A stretch of DNA of 45,618 bases, from positions 1 through 45,618 of the forward strand of contig CADDZI010000016.1 of assembly GCA_902812405.1 (NCBI GenBank). The letters are read 5' to 3'. A program made the translations under genes and the position numbers. The notes under the pieces are model-generated. The model made no database searches and was not told the DNA's origin. It saw nothing but the letters and a program-made list of their open reading frames with translations. Below are positions 24,161-33,720 of this stretch, piece by piece (position 1 is the first letter of the stretch; each line of letters starts with the position of its first letter). This DNA is from a bacterium. GTDB lineage: Bacteria > Vulcanimicrobiota > Vulcanimicrobiia > Eremiobacterales > Eremiobacteraceae.

Positions 24161-24190
24161 TTGCTTCCCGTTTGTTGCCTGTGCTATACT
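24161..24190 (+). promoter_or_regulatory. Probable promoter of the pheS leader
   Basis: TTGCTT (24161-24166) and TATACT (24185-24190) with 18 bp between. It lies just after the methyltransferase stop codon and would produce a leader of about 255 nt before pheS. Confidence 0.6.
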
Positions 24191-24227
24191 GGATGCCGGA
24201 AAGCGGTGTCAGAACGCCAGGTAACGC

Positions 24228-24349
24228 AAAGGAGGTCGAGCACACTGCTACTCTCTCCGGGGCTGTTCTGGAAGCTGTTTCTCTCCACTGGTTCGATCAA
24301 AGCCTATCTGCTCTACAAGCGGATGGCAACGCAGGACTCCCACTCGTAA
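24228..24349 (+). promoter_or_regulatory. Candidate leader ORF in the pheST leader
   Basis: A perfect Shine-Dalgarno AAAGGAGG (24228-24235) is followed, after nine bases, by CTG (24245) opening a 34-codon frame that stops at TAA 24347-24349. The peptide includes LFWKLFLS and two tyrosines, with only two Phe codons. No ATG, GTG or TTG stands at a useful distance. If translated, it could couple translation to the terminator downstream; a T-box (TGGNACCGCG) is not seen. Confidence 0.35.
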
Positions 24350-24386
24350 CGTCTCCCGGCGCAAGGATGCGCCCCGGGAAGGTCCG

Positions 24387-24423
24387 GAAGTGGCCGCACA
24401 CTGAAGGCGGCCACCTTCTTTTT
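24387..24423 (+). terminator. Rho-independent terminator upstream of pheS (attenuator)
   Basis: Stem GTGGCCGC (24390-24397) / GCGGCCAC (24407-24414), extended by AAG/CTT, followed by CTTCTTTTT. Since it lies between a promoter and pheS with no gene ending just before it, it is best read as an attenuator of the pheST operon. A second GC-rich inverted repeat (CCGGCGC / GCGCCCCGG) occupies 24357-24377. Confidence 0.75.
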
Positions 24424-24454
24424 GCGGCGTGGCGCCGTCGGGAGGAGCACACGG

Positions 24455-25477
24455 GTGGACGATAAGCTGGCGGCTCTCGCAGCGGAGGTTGAGGCGCGGG
24501 CGCAGCAGGTGCGCGACGAGCGCGAACTCGACGAGCTCCGCACGAGTGTGCTGGGGCGAAAAGGCGGCCGCTTGTCGCAGGTGCTGGCCGGTCTGGGAAA
24601 GCTCCCCAAGGAAGAGCGCGCCGAGTTCGGACGCCGCGCCAACGAGGCCAAGGCCCGCATCGAGGCGTCACTGGAGCACGCGCGCCGGCGGCTGGCGGAC
24701 GCCGCCGTTGAGCAATCCCTAGCGCGACGCTACGACGTTACCTTCGACGCATTGCCGCCGCACCGTGGATCCCTGCACATCCTGCGTCAGACGCTGGAGG
24801 ATGTTGCGTCCTTCTTTCGCAGCCGCGGCTTTGCGATCGTCATGGGCCCCGAGGTGGAAACCGAGTACTATAACTTTGAAGCGATGAACATTCCCGCCGA
24901 CCATCCGGCGCGGGATGCCATGGACACGTTCTACGTGGGGCCTCGGACGCTGCTGCGCACGCACACCTCTCCGATGCAGGTGCGGTCTATGCTGGCCTAC
25001 CCGCCGCCGATTGCGATCCTCGTGCCCGGGAAGGTGTACCGCCGCGATGCCCTGGACGCCCGGCACGCATTCGTCTTCCATCAATTTGAAGGCCTGCAGG
25101 TCGACCGGGGCGTGACGTTTGCGCACCTGAAGGGCTTCGTCACCGACCTGTGCCGGGCGCTCTATGGTGAGGATCGGCGCACGCGCTTCCGGCCATCCTA
25201 TTTTCAGTTCACCGAACCTTCAGCCGAGGTGGATGTGTCGTGCGCGGTCTGCGAGGGGCGAGGATGTCGCACCTGCGGCGGCGCCGGCTGGCTGGAGATG
25301 GGAGGCGCGGGCATGGTGCACCCGCACGTTCTGCGGGCCGGCGGCTACGATCCCGAAACCTACACCGGGTGGGCCTTCGGTCTGGGCATCGAACGCATCG
25401 CCATGGTGCGCAACGGCATCGACGACATTCGGCTCTTCACGGAGAACGACCCGGCATTCGTGGAGCAGTTCGCCTGA
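24455..25477 (+). CDS. pheS: Phenylalanyl-tRNA synthetase alpha subunit
   Basis: Class II catalytic subunit of the heterotetrameric PheRS; 340 aa from GTG 24455, seven bases after GGAGGAG. The N-terminal coiled coil (about 1-85) carries the family motif LGRKGGRLSQVL; the catalytic core has motif 2 (LRTHTSPMQVRSM, GKVYRRDALDARHAFVFHQFEGL) and motif 3 (WAFGLGIERIAM). A Cys cluster CAVCEGRGCRTC (about 260-271) is a zinc-ribbon-like insertion found in many bacterial PheS proteins. Its stop TGATG overlaps the pheT ATG by one base. Confidence 0.97.
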   Translation: MDDKLAALAAEVEARAQQVRDERELDELRTSVLGRKGGRLSQVLAGLGKLPKEERAEFGRRANEAKARIEASLEHARRRLADAAVEQSLARRYDVTFDALPPHRGSLHILRQTLEDVASFFRSRGFAIVMGPEVETEYYNFEAMNIPADHPARDAMDTFYVGPRTLLRTHTSPMQVRSMLAYPPPIAILVPGKVYRRDALDARHAFVFHQFEGLQVDRGVTFAHLKGFVTDLCRALYGEDRRTRFRPSYFQFTEPSAEVDVSCAVCEGRGCRTCGGAGWLEMGGAGMVHPHVLRAGGYDPETYTGWAFGLGIERIAMVRNGIDDIRLFTENDPAFVEQFA

Positions 25478-28014
25478 TGCGGCTGCCGGTGTCGTGGCTG
25501 CGCGACTTCGTCGCCACGGATGCGACGGCCGAGACCATTGCGGATGTCTTGACCCAGCGCGGTCTTGCCGTGGATGCCATTCATCCGCAGCCGACCCCAG
25601 AGCGCATCGTCGTCGGCAAAGTGGAAAGCTTGGCACGCCATCCTCAGGCGGATCGTCTCCTCGTGGCGGCGGTGGACGTTGGAGGCGAGCGGTTGCAGAT
25701 CGTCACCGGGGCGACCAACGTCGCCGAGGGCAACAAGGTGCCGATCGCCCTGCCCGGCGCCGTGGTCTTCGAACGAGCCGCCTCCGGAGCGCGCGACGGA
25801 GCGGCTGCGCGCCGGCCCACCCGGCAGATTGCGCCGACCGTTCTGCGAGGTGTGGAGTCCCGGGGCATGATGTGCTCGCCCGACGAGTTGGCGCTGCCCG
25901 GCGATTACGACGACGGAATCTTCATCATGGACGACGAGGCACCGGTGGGCGCGCCGTTTTGGCAGGCGGCCCGGTTTGGCGACGCAGTCCTCGAGGTGGA
26001 CGTGCCCTCCAACCGCGCGGATTGCCTGTCTGTCATCGGTGTGGCGCGCGAGGTAGCGGCCGGATTACAAGCCCCTTTTTCGCCTCCCACGCCCGGACCG
26101 GGCACAGGCGACCGGCCCTGCCCGGTGCGGGTCGAGATCGAAGATCCCGACATCTGCCGCAGGCTCTTGGGGCAATGCTTCTTCGGTCTGGCCGGCCGCC
26201 GCTCGCCGACCTGGATGGTCTTGCGCCTTGCGGCGGCTGGGATGCGCAGTCTGAACTTTGCGGTTGACGTCTCCAACTTCGTCCAGCTGGAGACCGGACA
26301 GCCGCTGCACTTCTACGATCTCGCAGCGCTGCGCGGCGGCGCGATCGTGGCACGCGCGGCGCGCGAGGGGGAGACCGTCGTCACGCTGGACGGTGTCGAG
26401 CGCCGGCTTGATCCGGGCACGCCGGTGATCGCCGATGGCGCCGGTCCGGTTGGCCTCGCCGGCATCATGGGCGGGGCGGCGTCCGGGGTAACGGCGACGA
26501 CGCGCGACATCTTCGTCGAATCGCCCAATTTTGTCGGGCCGCGCATCCGGCGGGCCTCGCTGGCCCTGGGCCTGCGCACGGAGGGTGCACTGCGCCATGA
26601 GAAAGATCTGCCACTGGAATTGCCGGAGGTCGGCCGGCGCAGAGCGGCGCAGCTGCTGATGGCAGCAGGTGCAGTCCCGAGCCAGGTTGTGGACGCCGGT
26701 GAACGGCCCGGCCCGCAGCGCCGCGTGCAGCTGCGCGCACGCCGCGTCAACGCCGTCCTGGGCACATCATATGCCGTCACGCAGATGAAAGATACGCTAC
26801 GGGCGCTGGCGTTCGAACCGGCCGGCGAGGACGATCTCGAGGTCGGCGTGCCGTACTGGCGCCGCGACGTGCGCGAGGAAGTGGATCTCATCGAGGAGAT
26901 TGCACGCGGCATCGGCTACGATACGATTCCGGAGGCGCGCATCGTCGCCCAGCCGCAACGAATCGACGAGAGTCTGTATGATCAGGAGAGCATCCTGGTC
27001 CGCGCGTTTGCCGCCTTGGGCTACCACGAGATCGTCAGTCTGCCGCTCCAGGGTAGCAAGACGGTGGCGGCCTGGGAGCGTTCCGGACTCCCCTTCTGGC
27101 CGTCACGCGTGGAGATCGTCAACCCCCTTTCGGAGGACCACCGCTTCCTGAGACCCAGCCTGCTTCCCGCCCTGCTCGCGACTGCGGCGACGTGGTACGG
27201 CCGCCGGGGCGACGGCGTGCGCCTGTTTGAAGTCGGCCATATCTTTCGAAGGCTCGATGATGCGCCGCAGGTAGAGCATCGTCCCGAGGCCGGCGTCTTT
27301 GCCGACAACGGGGTGGTGGAATGGCCTTCGCTGGCCGGCATGTGTGTGGTGGAGGAGGAGCCCCAAAACGGCGCACCGGGTGCCGGGGGAGCGGGCGATG
27401 GGACGGCTGACGGTGCTGCGGGTGCCAACACACGGTCCGACGGGTCTTTTGACCGCCGGCTGCTGGAACTCAAAGGAGAGCTGGAGAGCGTCTTGCACGA
27501 CATGGGCTTGACCGAATTGAGCGCGCAGCCGCGCGAGCGCACCTACTTTCATCCCGGGGCATCCGGAAACATCAAGACCGCAAGCGCAACGGTGGCAAAA
27601 TTCGGCCGGCTACACCCGCGTCTAGCCCGCGCCTTCGAATTGCCGGAAACGACGTATGCCTTCAGCCTGCTCTTGGAGAACATCCCGCGGCACAAACCCG
27701 TGAAGCGCTTCGTGCCGCTGCCACGCTTTCCGGCCACCCGTCGCGACATTGCGGTCGTCGTGGACGAATCGCTGCCCGCCGGCAGCCTCACCGACACCAT
27801 CCGCCACGCCGGCATCCCCCACCTGGAGAGCGTCAGAGCCTTCGACGAGTACAGGGGGCCGCAGGTCGGCAGCGGCAAGAAGAGCATTGCGCTGACCATG
27901 GTGTTGCGCCGCGCGGACGGCACGCTCACCGACGAGGAGGCCAACGCAACCGTACGTGCGGTTGTGACCTTGTTGCAGGAGCGCTTTGCGGCCGCACTGC
28001 GCGAAGCCACATAG
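25477..28014 (+). CDS. pheT: Phenylalanyl-tRNA synthetase beta subunit
   Basis: 845 aa. The ATG at 25477 overlaps the pheS stop (TGATG). Domain order is normal: B1 (MRLPVSWLRDFV), tRNA-binding OB-fold at about 40-150, B3/B4 editing region with NRADCLSVIGVAREVAA and VDVSNFVQLETGQPLHFYD, B5, the catalytic-like core (LIEEIARGIGYDTIP, PLSEDHRFLRPSLLP), and a C-terminal FDX-ACB anticodon domain (PLPRFPATRRDIAVVVDES). A Gly/Ala-rich insert at about 627-650 (PQNGAPGAGGAGDG...) lies between the core and the C-terminal part and looks like a flexible loop. It forms the alpha2-beta2 enzyme with PheS. Confidence 0.97.
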   Translation: MRLPVSWLRDFVATDATAETIADVLTQRGLAVDAIHPQPTPERIVVGKVESLARHPQADRLLVAAVDVGGERLQIVTGATNVAEGNKVPIALPGAVVFERAASGARDGAAARRPTRQIAPTVLRGVESRGMMCSPDELALPGDYDDGIFIMDDEAPVGAPFWQAARFGDAVLEVDVPSNRADCLSVIGVAREVAAGLQAPFSPPTPGPGTGDRPCPVRVEIEDPDICRRLLGQCFFGLAGRRSPTWMVLRLAAAGMRSLNFAVDVSNFVQLETGQPLHFYDLAALRGGAIVARAAREGETVVTLDGVERRLDPGTPVIADGAGPVGLAGIMGGAASGVTATTRDIFVESPNFVGPRIRRASLALGLRTEGALRHEKDLPLELPEVGRRRAAQLLMAAGAVPSQVVDAGERPGPQRRVQLRARRVNAVLGTSYAVTQMKDTLRALAFEPAGEDDLEVGVPYWRRDVREEVDLIEEIARGIGYDTIPEARIVAQPQRIDESLYDQESILVRAFAALGYHEIVSLPLQGSKTVAAWERSGLPFWPSRVEIVNPLSEDHRFLRPSLLPALLATAATWYGRRGDGVRLFEVGHIFRRLDDAPQVEHRPEAGVFADNGVVEWPSLAGMCVVEEEPQNGAPGAGGAGDGTADGAAGANTRSDGSFDRRLLELKGELESVLHDMGLTELSAQPRERTYFHPGASGNIKTASATVAKFGRLHPRLARAFELPETTYAFSLLLENIPRHKPVKRFVPLPRFPATRRDIAVVVDESLPAGSLTDTIRHAGIPHLESVRAFDEYRGPQVGSGKKSIALTMVLRRADGTLTDEEANATVRAVVTLLQERFAAALREAT

Positions 28015-28073
28015 AGCATTGCAGAGCGTTGCGCCACGGGCGCCTGTTGCTTTTCCCCGGCTCACGGCAGTGT

Positions 28074-28166
28074 TTCCATCGGCCGCGCAAGCGCGGTCGC
28101 TACGTACAGCCTACGTACAGCCTGGGAACGTTTCCGTAGCGGTCGCGCTTGCCCGACCGACAGTAG
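28074..28166. repeat. Two palindromic elements and an 11-bp tandem duplication
   Basis: One copy at 28074-28103 (CGGCCGCGC-AA-GCGCGGTCG type stem, mixed between the two common stems) and one in opposite orientation at 28132-28166. Between them TACGTACAGCC is perfectly repeated in tandem (28101-28111, 28112-28122). Confidence 0.85.
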
Positions 28167-28183
28167 AGAATAGTAAGGAAGAG

Positions 28184-28723
28184 ATGATGACGTGGACCTG
28201 GGCTGATTGGCTCGTTCTCCTGACGCTGGCGCTGGCATTTTGGGGCGGGTACCGCAGCGGCGTCGTGCGGGAGGCAATCGGGATGGCCGCCGTCATCCTG
28301 GCCTGGGTGATTGCCGGAGCGCTGGCCGGCAGCATGGCGGGCGGGGTTGAACAGCGCACGGGGTTGGCGCCCGCATCCGCCCACCTCGTGGCTTTTTGGT
28401 TGCTCTTCCTCTTTGTGTTCGCGCTGACCAGGGCCCTGGGTTGGGCGCTGGAGCGGATCCTCGCGGTGGGTGTCTTGAAGGTGGTCAGCGGCATCGGCGG
28501 AGGCATTGTCGCCTGCGCGAAGGCGGTGCTCATCCTGTGGCTGGTTCTGTTCATCGCGCTATTTTTTCCCATGGCACCGGATGTGCGGACAACGCTGCAC
28601 AGGTCGCCGACGGTCGGTCTCATCGAATCCTTGGACCGGCCGGCGTACGCTTTGCTCGTTGCATCGCTTCCTCACCGTGCCCGCCCCTGGGCCAAGCTGT
28701 TCTTGGAACGCCACCACACCTAA
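28184..28723 (+). CDS. cvpA: CvpA family membrane protein
   Basis: 179 aa from ATG 28184 (an ATG at 28187 is equally possible), with AAGGAAG just upstream. Four hydrophobic segments at about 8-25, 34-55, 65-85 and 100-127, plus the family pattern WADWLVLLTLALAFWGGYRSGVVREA and a small-residue third helix. CvpA proteins are needed for colicin V production in E. coli and for envelope homeostasis elsewhere; the biochemical role is not settled. It follows pheT after a palindromic cluster. The frame open from 27986 is read-through of pheT's end and the repeats. Confidence 0.85.
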   Translation: MMTWTWADWLVLLTLALAFWGGYRSGVVREAIGMAAVILAWVIAGALAGSMAGGVEQRTGLAPASAHLVAFWLLFLFVFALTRALGWALERILAVGVLKVVSGIGGGIVACAKAVLILWLVLFIALFFPMAPDVRTTLHRSPTVGLIESLDRPAYALLVASLPHRARPWAKLFLERHHT

Positions 28724-28731
28724 AGGATATG

Positions 28732-28768
28732 ACAGCGGCCGCCTTTGCGGGCGGCCGCGGGAACGTGC
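28732..28768. repeat. Palindromic element between convergent genes
   Basis: GCGGCCGCC (28735-28743) pairs perfectly with GGCGGCCGC (28750-28758); flanks AGCGG and GGGAAC resemble the GTAGCGG...GACGGAAC borders of the family. It lies just after cvpA and before the end of the minus-strand gene, where it could terminate both. Confidence 0.7.
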
Positions 28769-28782
28769 GATGGCGCTCGCGT

Positions 28783-30078
28783 CTATGGCCGAGATGTGAC
28801 GCGGGGTTGGGGCAGGCCCGGCGGATGGATGCCGGGACGGACATGCACGGGAATCCGCATGTCGGCCGGGTGGCGCTGGACCGACGCAGTGAACTGGAAG
28901 GAGTTAGGGGTTAGGGGCGTCCCCGTTTGGGACGTGATCTTGGAAGTAAAATAAAAGGTGACTTGCTGGCCGGGTGCGAGATTTGCTGTTGTGGTGATCG
29001 TCAGCTGGGTATCAGTGGGGTCCCAGATCTGGGTTCCATCCAGATTCGTCACGGGCGATTGCGGGACGTTCGGCGACGTCGCGGTGTAATACATGTATGT
29101 GACGTTATAGAAAACGATGGGCGCGATGTTGACCGGCTGACTGAAGATGAAGATAAAGGTTTCGTTGGGAGCGGTGCCAGTCTGTCCTCCGCTGGTTACC
29201 GAGAACGGGCCCGCGGTCGGACTTGGACTCGGTAGCACTATCGGGGAAATCGGAGCAGCCTGACCGTGATGACCGATGGCCAAGAGTGCGGCTCCTGTGG
29301 CGACCACCAGTCCCAGGATGCTGAAAGTGTTCGGCGTGCGGGGCGCAGGATAGACGGGCGGCAGGGGTTGCAAGCCCACCAAGAGGTCGCCGATGCGCGG
29401 CTGGTAGCCGTTTGCAGGATTCGAAATGGTGACCGTTGCCGAGTCATCCGTGATGGAGGTGATCTGCGCATCGGCGACGTGCTGCCCGTCGCGCATCACG
29501 TTGAAGCGGTCACCCAGGTGGAAACCGTATGTCGAACCCAAGTCGGCCTGGACGCCGCCGACGAGCGAGTAAATCGTGCCGGTCGCGGCGCGCGGTTCGT
29601 CCAGAGTTGCCAGGTTATTCACGAATCCCGCCGTCAGGGAGGGCGCAGCCAAAGACGACTGCGTGAAGACTTGCGTGCGGATGAAGGCTAACGGCGCAAT
29701 TCGATACGCCGAGAGTCGATAGACGATGTTGGACCCTGAGACGCTGACGAGCTCTGGGACGATAACCTCCTGTGCGCCCGCCCGTGCGGCGGCATTCACC
29801 GCGGGCCCGACGATCGCACCGTCGGGCGCCGGTCGCACGGCAAGCGGACCGCCGCCGACCGGTGTAAACTTGCCCGATTGACCGACCGCATCGTAGAGCG
29901 CTTGGCTCAATGCGCTGACGGTCGCCTGTGGTGCCCCCGCCTGGTTGAAGAAGGCCGTCACGGCAACCGGGGGTCCGGATCCGAAGACCGGCGGACTTGA
30001 TGCGAAACCGGCAAGAGATGCAAGGGCAAGTATGCCGGCGAGCCGGACCACGGATAGAGACCTGAAAAGTCTTTTCAC
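28783..30078 (-). CDS. Secreted protein with FlgT/CsgG-like region and Ig-like domain, function unknown
   Basis: 431 aa, start GTG 30078. A signal peptide (1-26) precedes an N-terminal domain (about 36-165) whose pattern VAVTAFFNQAG...ALSQALYDAVGQSGKF...AGAQEVIVPELV resembles the anticodon-binding-like fold of CsgG/FlgT/LpoB proteins. Residues 167-235 (GGVQADLGSTYGFHLGDRFNVMRDG) look like the FlgT C-terminal domain. A hydrophobic stretch (251-269), a Pro/Ser linker and an Ig-like (Big_5-like) domain at about 291-397 follow. The last ~30 residues are Pro/Arg-rich without similarity to the rest. No flagellar or curli genes are near. The identity is by pattern only; role unknown. Confidence 0.6.
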   Translation of the reverse strand: MKRLFRSLSVVRLAGILALASLAGFASSPPVFGSGPPVAVTAFFNQAGAPQATVSALSQALYDAVGQSGKFTPVGGGPLAVRPAPDGAIVGPAVNAAARAGAQEVIVPELVSVSGSNIVYRLSAYRIAPLAFIRTQVFTQSSLAAPSLTAGFVNNLATLDEPRAATGTIYSLVGGVQADLGSTYGFHLGDRFNVMRDGQHVADAQITSITDDSATVTISNPANGYQPRIGDLLVGLQPLPPVYPAPRTPNTFSILGLVVATGAALLAIGHHGQAAPISPIVLPSPSPTAGPFSVTSGGQTGTAPNETFIFIFSQPVNIAPIVFYNVTYMYYTATSPNVPQSPVTNLDGTQIWDPTDTQLTITTTANLAPGQQVTFYFTSKITSQTGTPLTPNSFQFTASVQRHPADMRIPVHVRPGIHPPGLPQPRVTSRP

Positions 30079-30462
30079 GGCGCCTCGAACTCCTCACAAA
30101 TGGGGATGCACGGGCGGCCAACGCCTAGGCGCTCCCCTGCCTTGAGTTATCGGCTAAGGGGTAAGCGGGAATAGGTCCGCGCGAAGGGACAAGCAGGCGG
30201 GCGGCCGGACGGCAAGGCGCAAGGGTTCCCTCGCTCGCGCAAGCACGACGGTCGGCCAAGGCCGACCGCTACACGAGGGCCCTCAACAAGGCTCAGGTTC
30301 TGTCGGTCGCGCAAGCACGACGGTCGGCCAAGGCCGACCGCTACGCGCCGGCTGGATGACACGCTGCCCCGTAGCGGCCGCCTTTAGGCGGCCGACGGAA
30401 CATCACGCGTTGGGGCATTGGCGCGCAAGGCCGTGGGGCGGCCATCCAGAAAGCCATGCCCC
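30079..30462. other. Gene-free stretch upstream of selD, mostly palindromic repeats
   Basis: No gene is supported. The segment 30224-30403 holds three repeat elements (listed separately). The remaining parts (30079-30223 and 30404-30462) show no clear promoter hexamers, terminator or small ORF to my reading. Confidence 0.6.
30224..30403. repeat. Composite palindromic elements (double-stem type)
   Basis: Two near-identical 49-bp copies (30224-30272 and 30296-30344) carry a broken first stem (TCGGTCGCGCAAGCACGAC) followed by a full GGTCGGCC-AA-GGCCGACC stem and GCTAC. A third copy in opposite orientation (30371-30403) has the GCGGCCGCC-TTTA-GGCGGCCG stem. The composite looks like one element inserted into, or recombined with, another. 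Confidence 0.88.
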
Positions 30463-31554
30463 ATGAGCAAAGCCGACATCCTACGTCTGACCCACCTCTC
30501 GAGTTGCGCCGGCTGAGCCTCCAAGGCAGACGCGAGCGTGCTCGCGCAGGTGCTGTCGGGTCTGCCGCCCATTGACGACCCCAACGTCTTAGTCGGCACC
30601 TCGACGGCGGACGACGCCGGTATCTACCGCCTGAGCGACGATCTGGCACTCGTGCAGACGGTTGACTTCTTCACACCCATCGTGGATGACCCTCACACGT
30701 TCGGACGGATCGCGGCCGCCAACTCCCTCTCGGACATCTATGCGATGGGGGCGACTCCGCTGTGCGCCCTTGCCATCGCGGCGTTTCCAGCCGATCTCGA
30801 CCCGTCAATCCTGGCCAGCATTTTGGCGGGCGGGGCGGAGAAGGCGCGCGAGGCGGGTATCTGGGTGATCGGCGGCCACACGGTGAAGGATCCCGAACCC
30901 AAGTACGGCCTGGCCGTCACCGGCACGGTACACCCTAAGAAGATTTTGCGTAACGCAAGCGCGCGCGCGGGCGACGTGCTCGTGCTCACGAAGCCGCTTG
31001 GCACGGGAATCCTCACAACGGCGCGGCGCAACGATGCCATCCCGGAGTCCGACCTCGCTCACGCCATTGCCTCGATGGAGACGCTTAACCGCGCGGCCGC
31101 CTCCGCCATCACATCCTTGAACGACCACTCCCCAGGCGATCCGCCCGTACACGCCGTAACCGATGTGACCGGGTTCGGCCTCGTCGGCCATCTGCTCGAG
31201 ATGGCGCGCGGCAGTGGTGTTGGTTTCGTCCTCTCGGCAGAGCGCGTTCCACTCTTCGATCACGTCCTCGAACTCGCAAACGCCGGTCAGGTGCCCGGCG
31301 GCACGCGGACGAACCTGGCCCAGGCGCTTGCGGCCGGCGTTGCGTTTGACCCCGCCCTGCCCGAGGCGCTGCGCTTTGTGGTCTGCGATGCCCAAACGTC
31401 GGGCGGCCTTCTCGCCGCAGTCGCCGCAGACCACGCCGAAGCACTTCTCCTCGCCCTCAAACGCAGCGGCGTCGCCCAGACTGCGCCAATCGGCACACTG
31501 ACCGCCGAGCAGACGTTCGAGGTGGTACCGCAACAGAGGTCCGAATCCGGGTAA
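30463..31554 (+). CDS. selD: Selenide, water dikinase SelD, a predicted selenoprotein (Sec18, UGA codon)
   Basis: Makes selenophosphate from selenide and ATP for selenocysteine and selenouridine synthesis. Read from ATG 30463, codon 18 is TGA (30514-30516) and the frame then continues to 31554 (363 residues). The TGA falls in LSSCAG-U-ASKAD, exactly where SelD has its catalytic Cys or Sec (GCGCK or GUAAK-type motif). The remainder is standard: LPPIDDPNVLVGTSTADDAGIYRL, VDFFTPIVDDP, AANSLSDIYAMGATP, GGHTVKDPEPKYGLAVTG, and the C-terminal DVTGFGLVGHL and DAQTSGGLL. A gene caller that stops at TGA would start at GTG 30538 and lose the active-site loop. A SECIS-like hairpin follows. The gene directly precedes tkt. 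Confidence 0.93.
30531..30546 (+). promoter_or_regulatory. SECIS-like hairpin downstream of the selD UGA
   Basis: Perfect 6-bp stem CGCGAG/CTCGCG with loop CGTG; the loop begins 20 nt after the UGA, within the spacing used by bacterial SECIS elements inside coding regions. The loop contains the G and U residues expected, but the exact SelB contact pattern cannot be confirmed by eye. Confidence 0.55.
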
Positions 31555-31605
31555 AAGAAAAGGCACAGACACAAGTCAACATAGACGACGGGAAGGTGTC
31601 TCCCC

Positions 31606-33633
<2,028 letters not shown>

Positions 33634-33720
33634 AATACCCGGCGCCGGCGCGGGTGGGCACCGCTCCCGAGCCCGCGACGACAAGCCGGACAACGACATC
33701 ACTTCGAGAGGACACTGAGA

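Noticed and set aside
24194-24465. A long open frame through the pheS leader that continues past the terminator
   Set aside because: It crosses the terminator hairpin and the pheS start, with no ribosome binding site; high GC content easily leaves such frames open.
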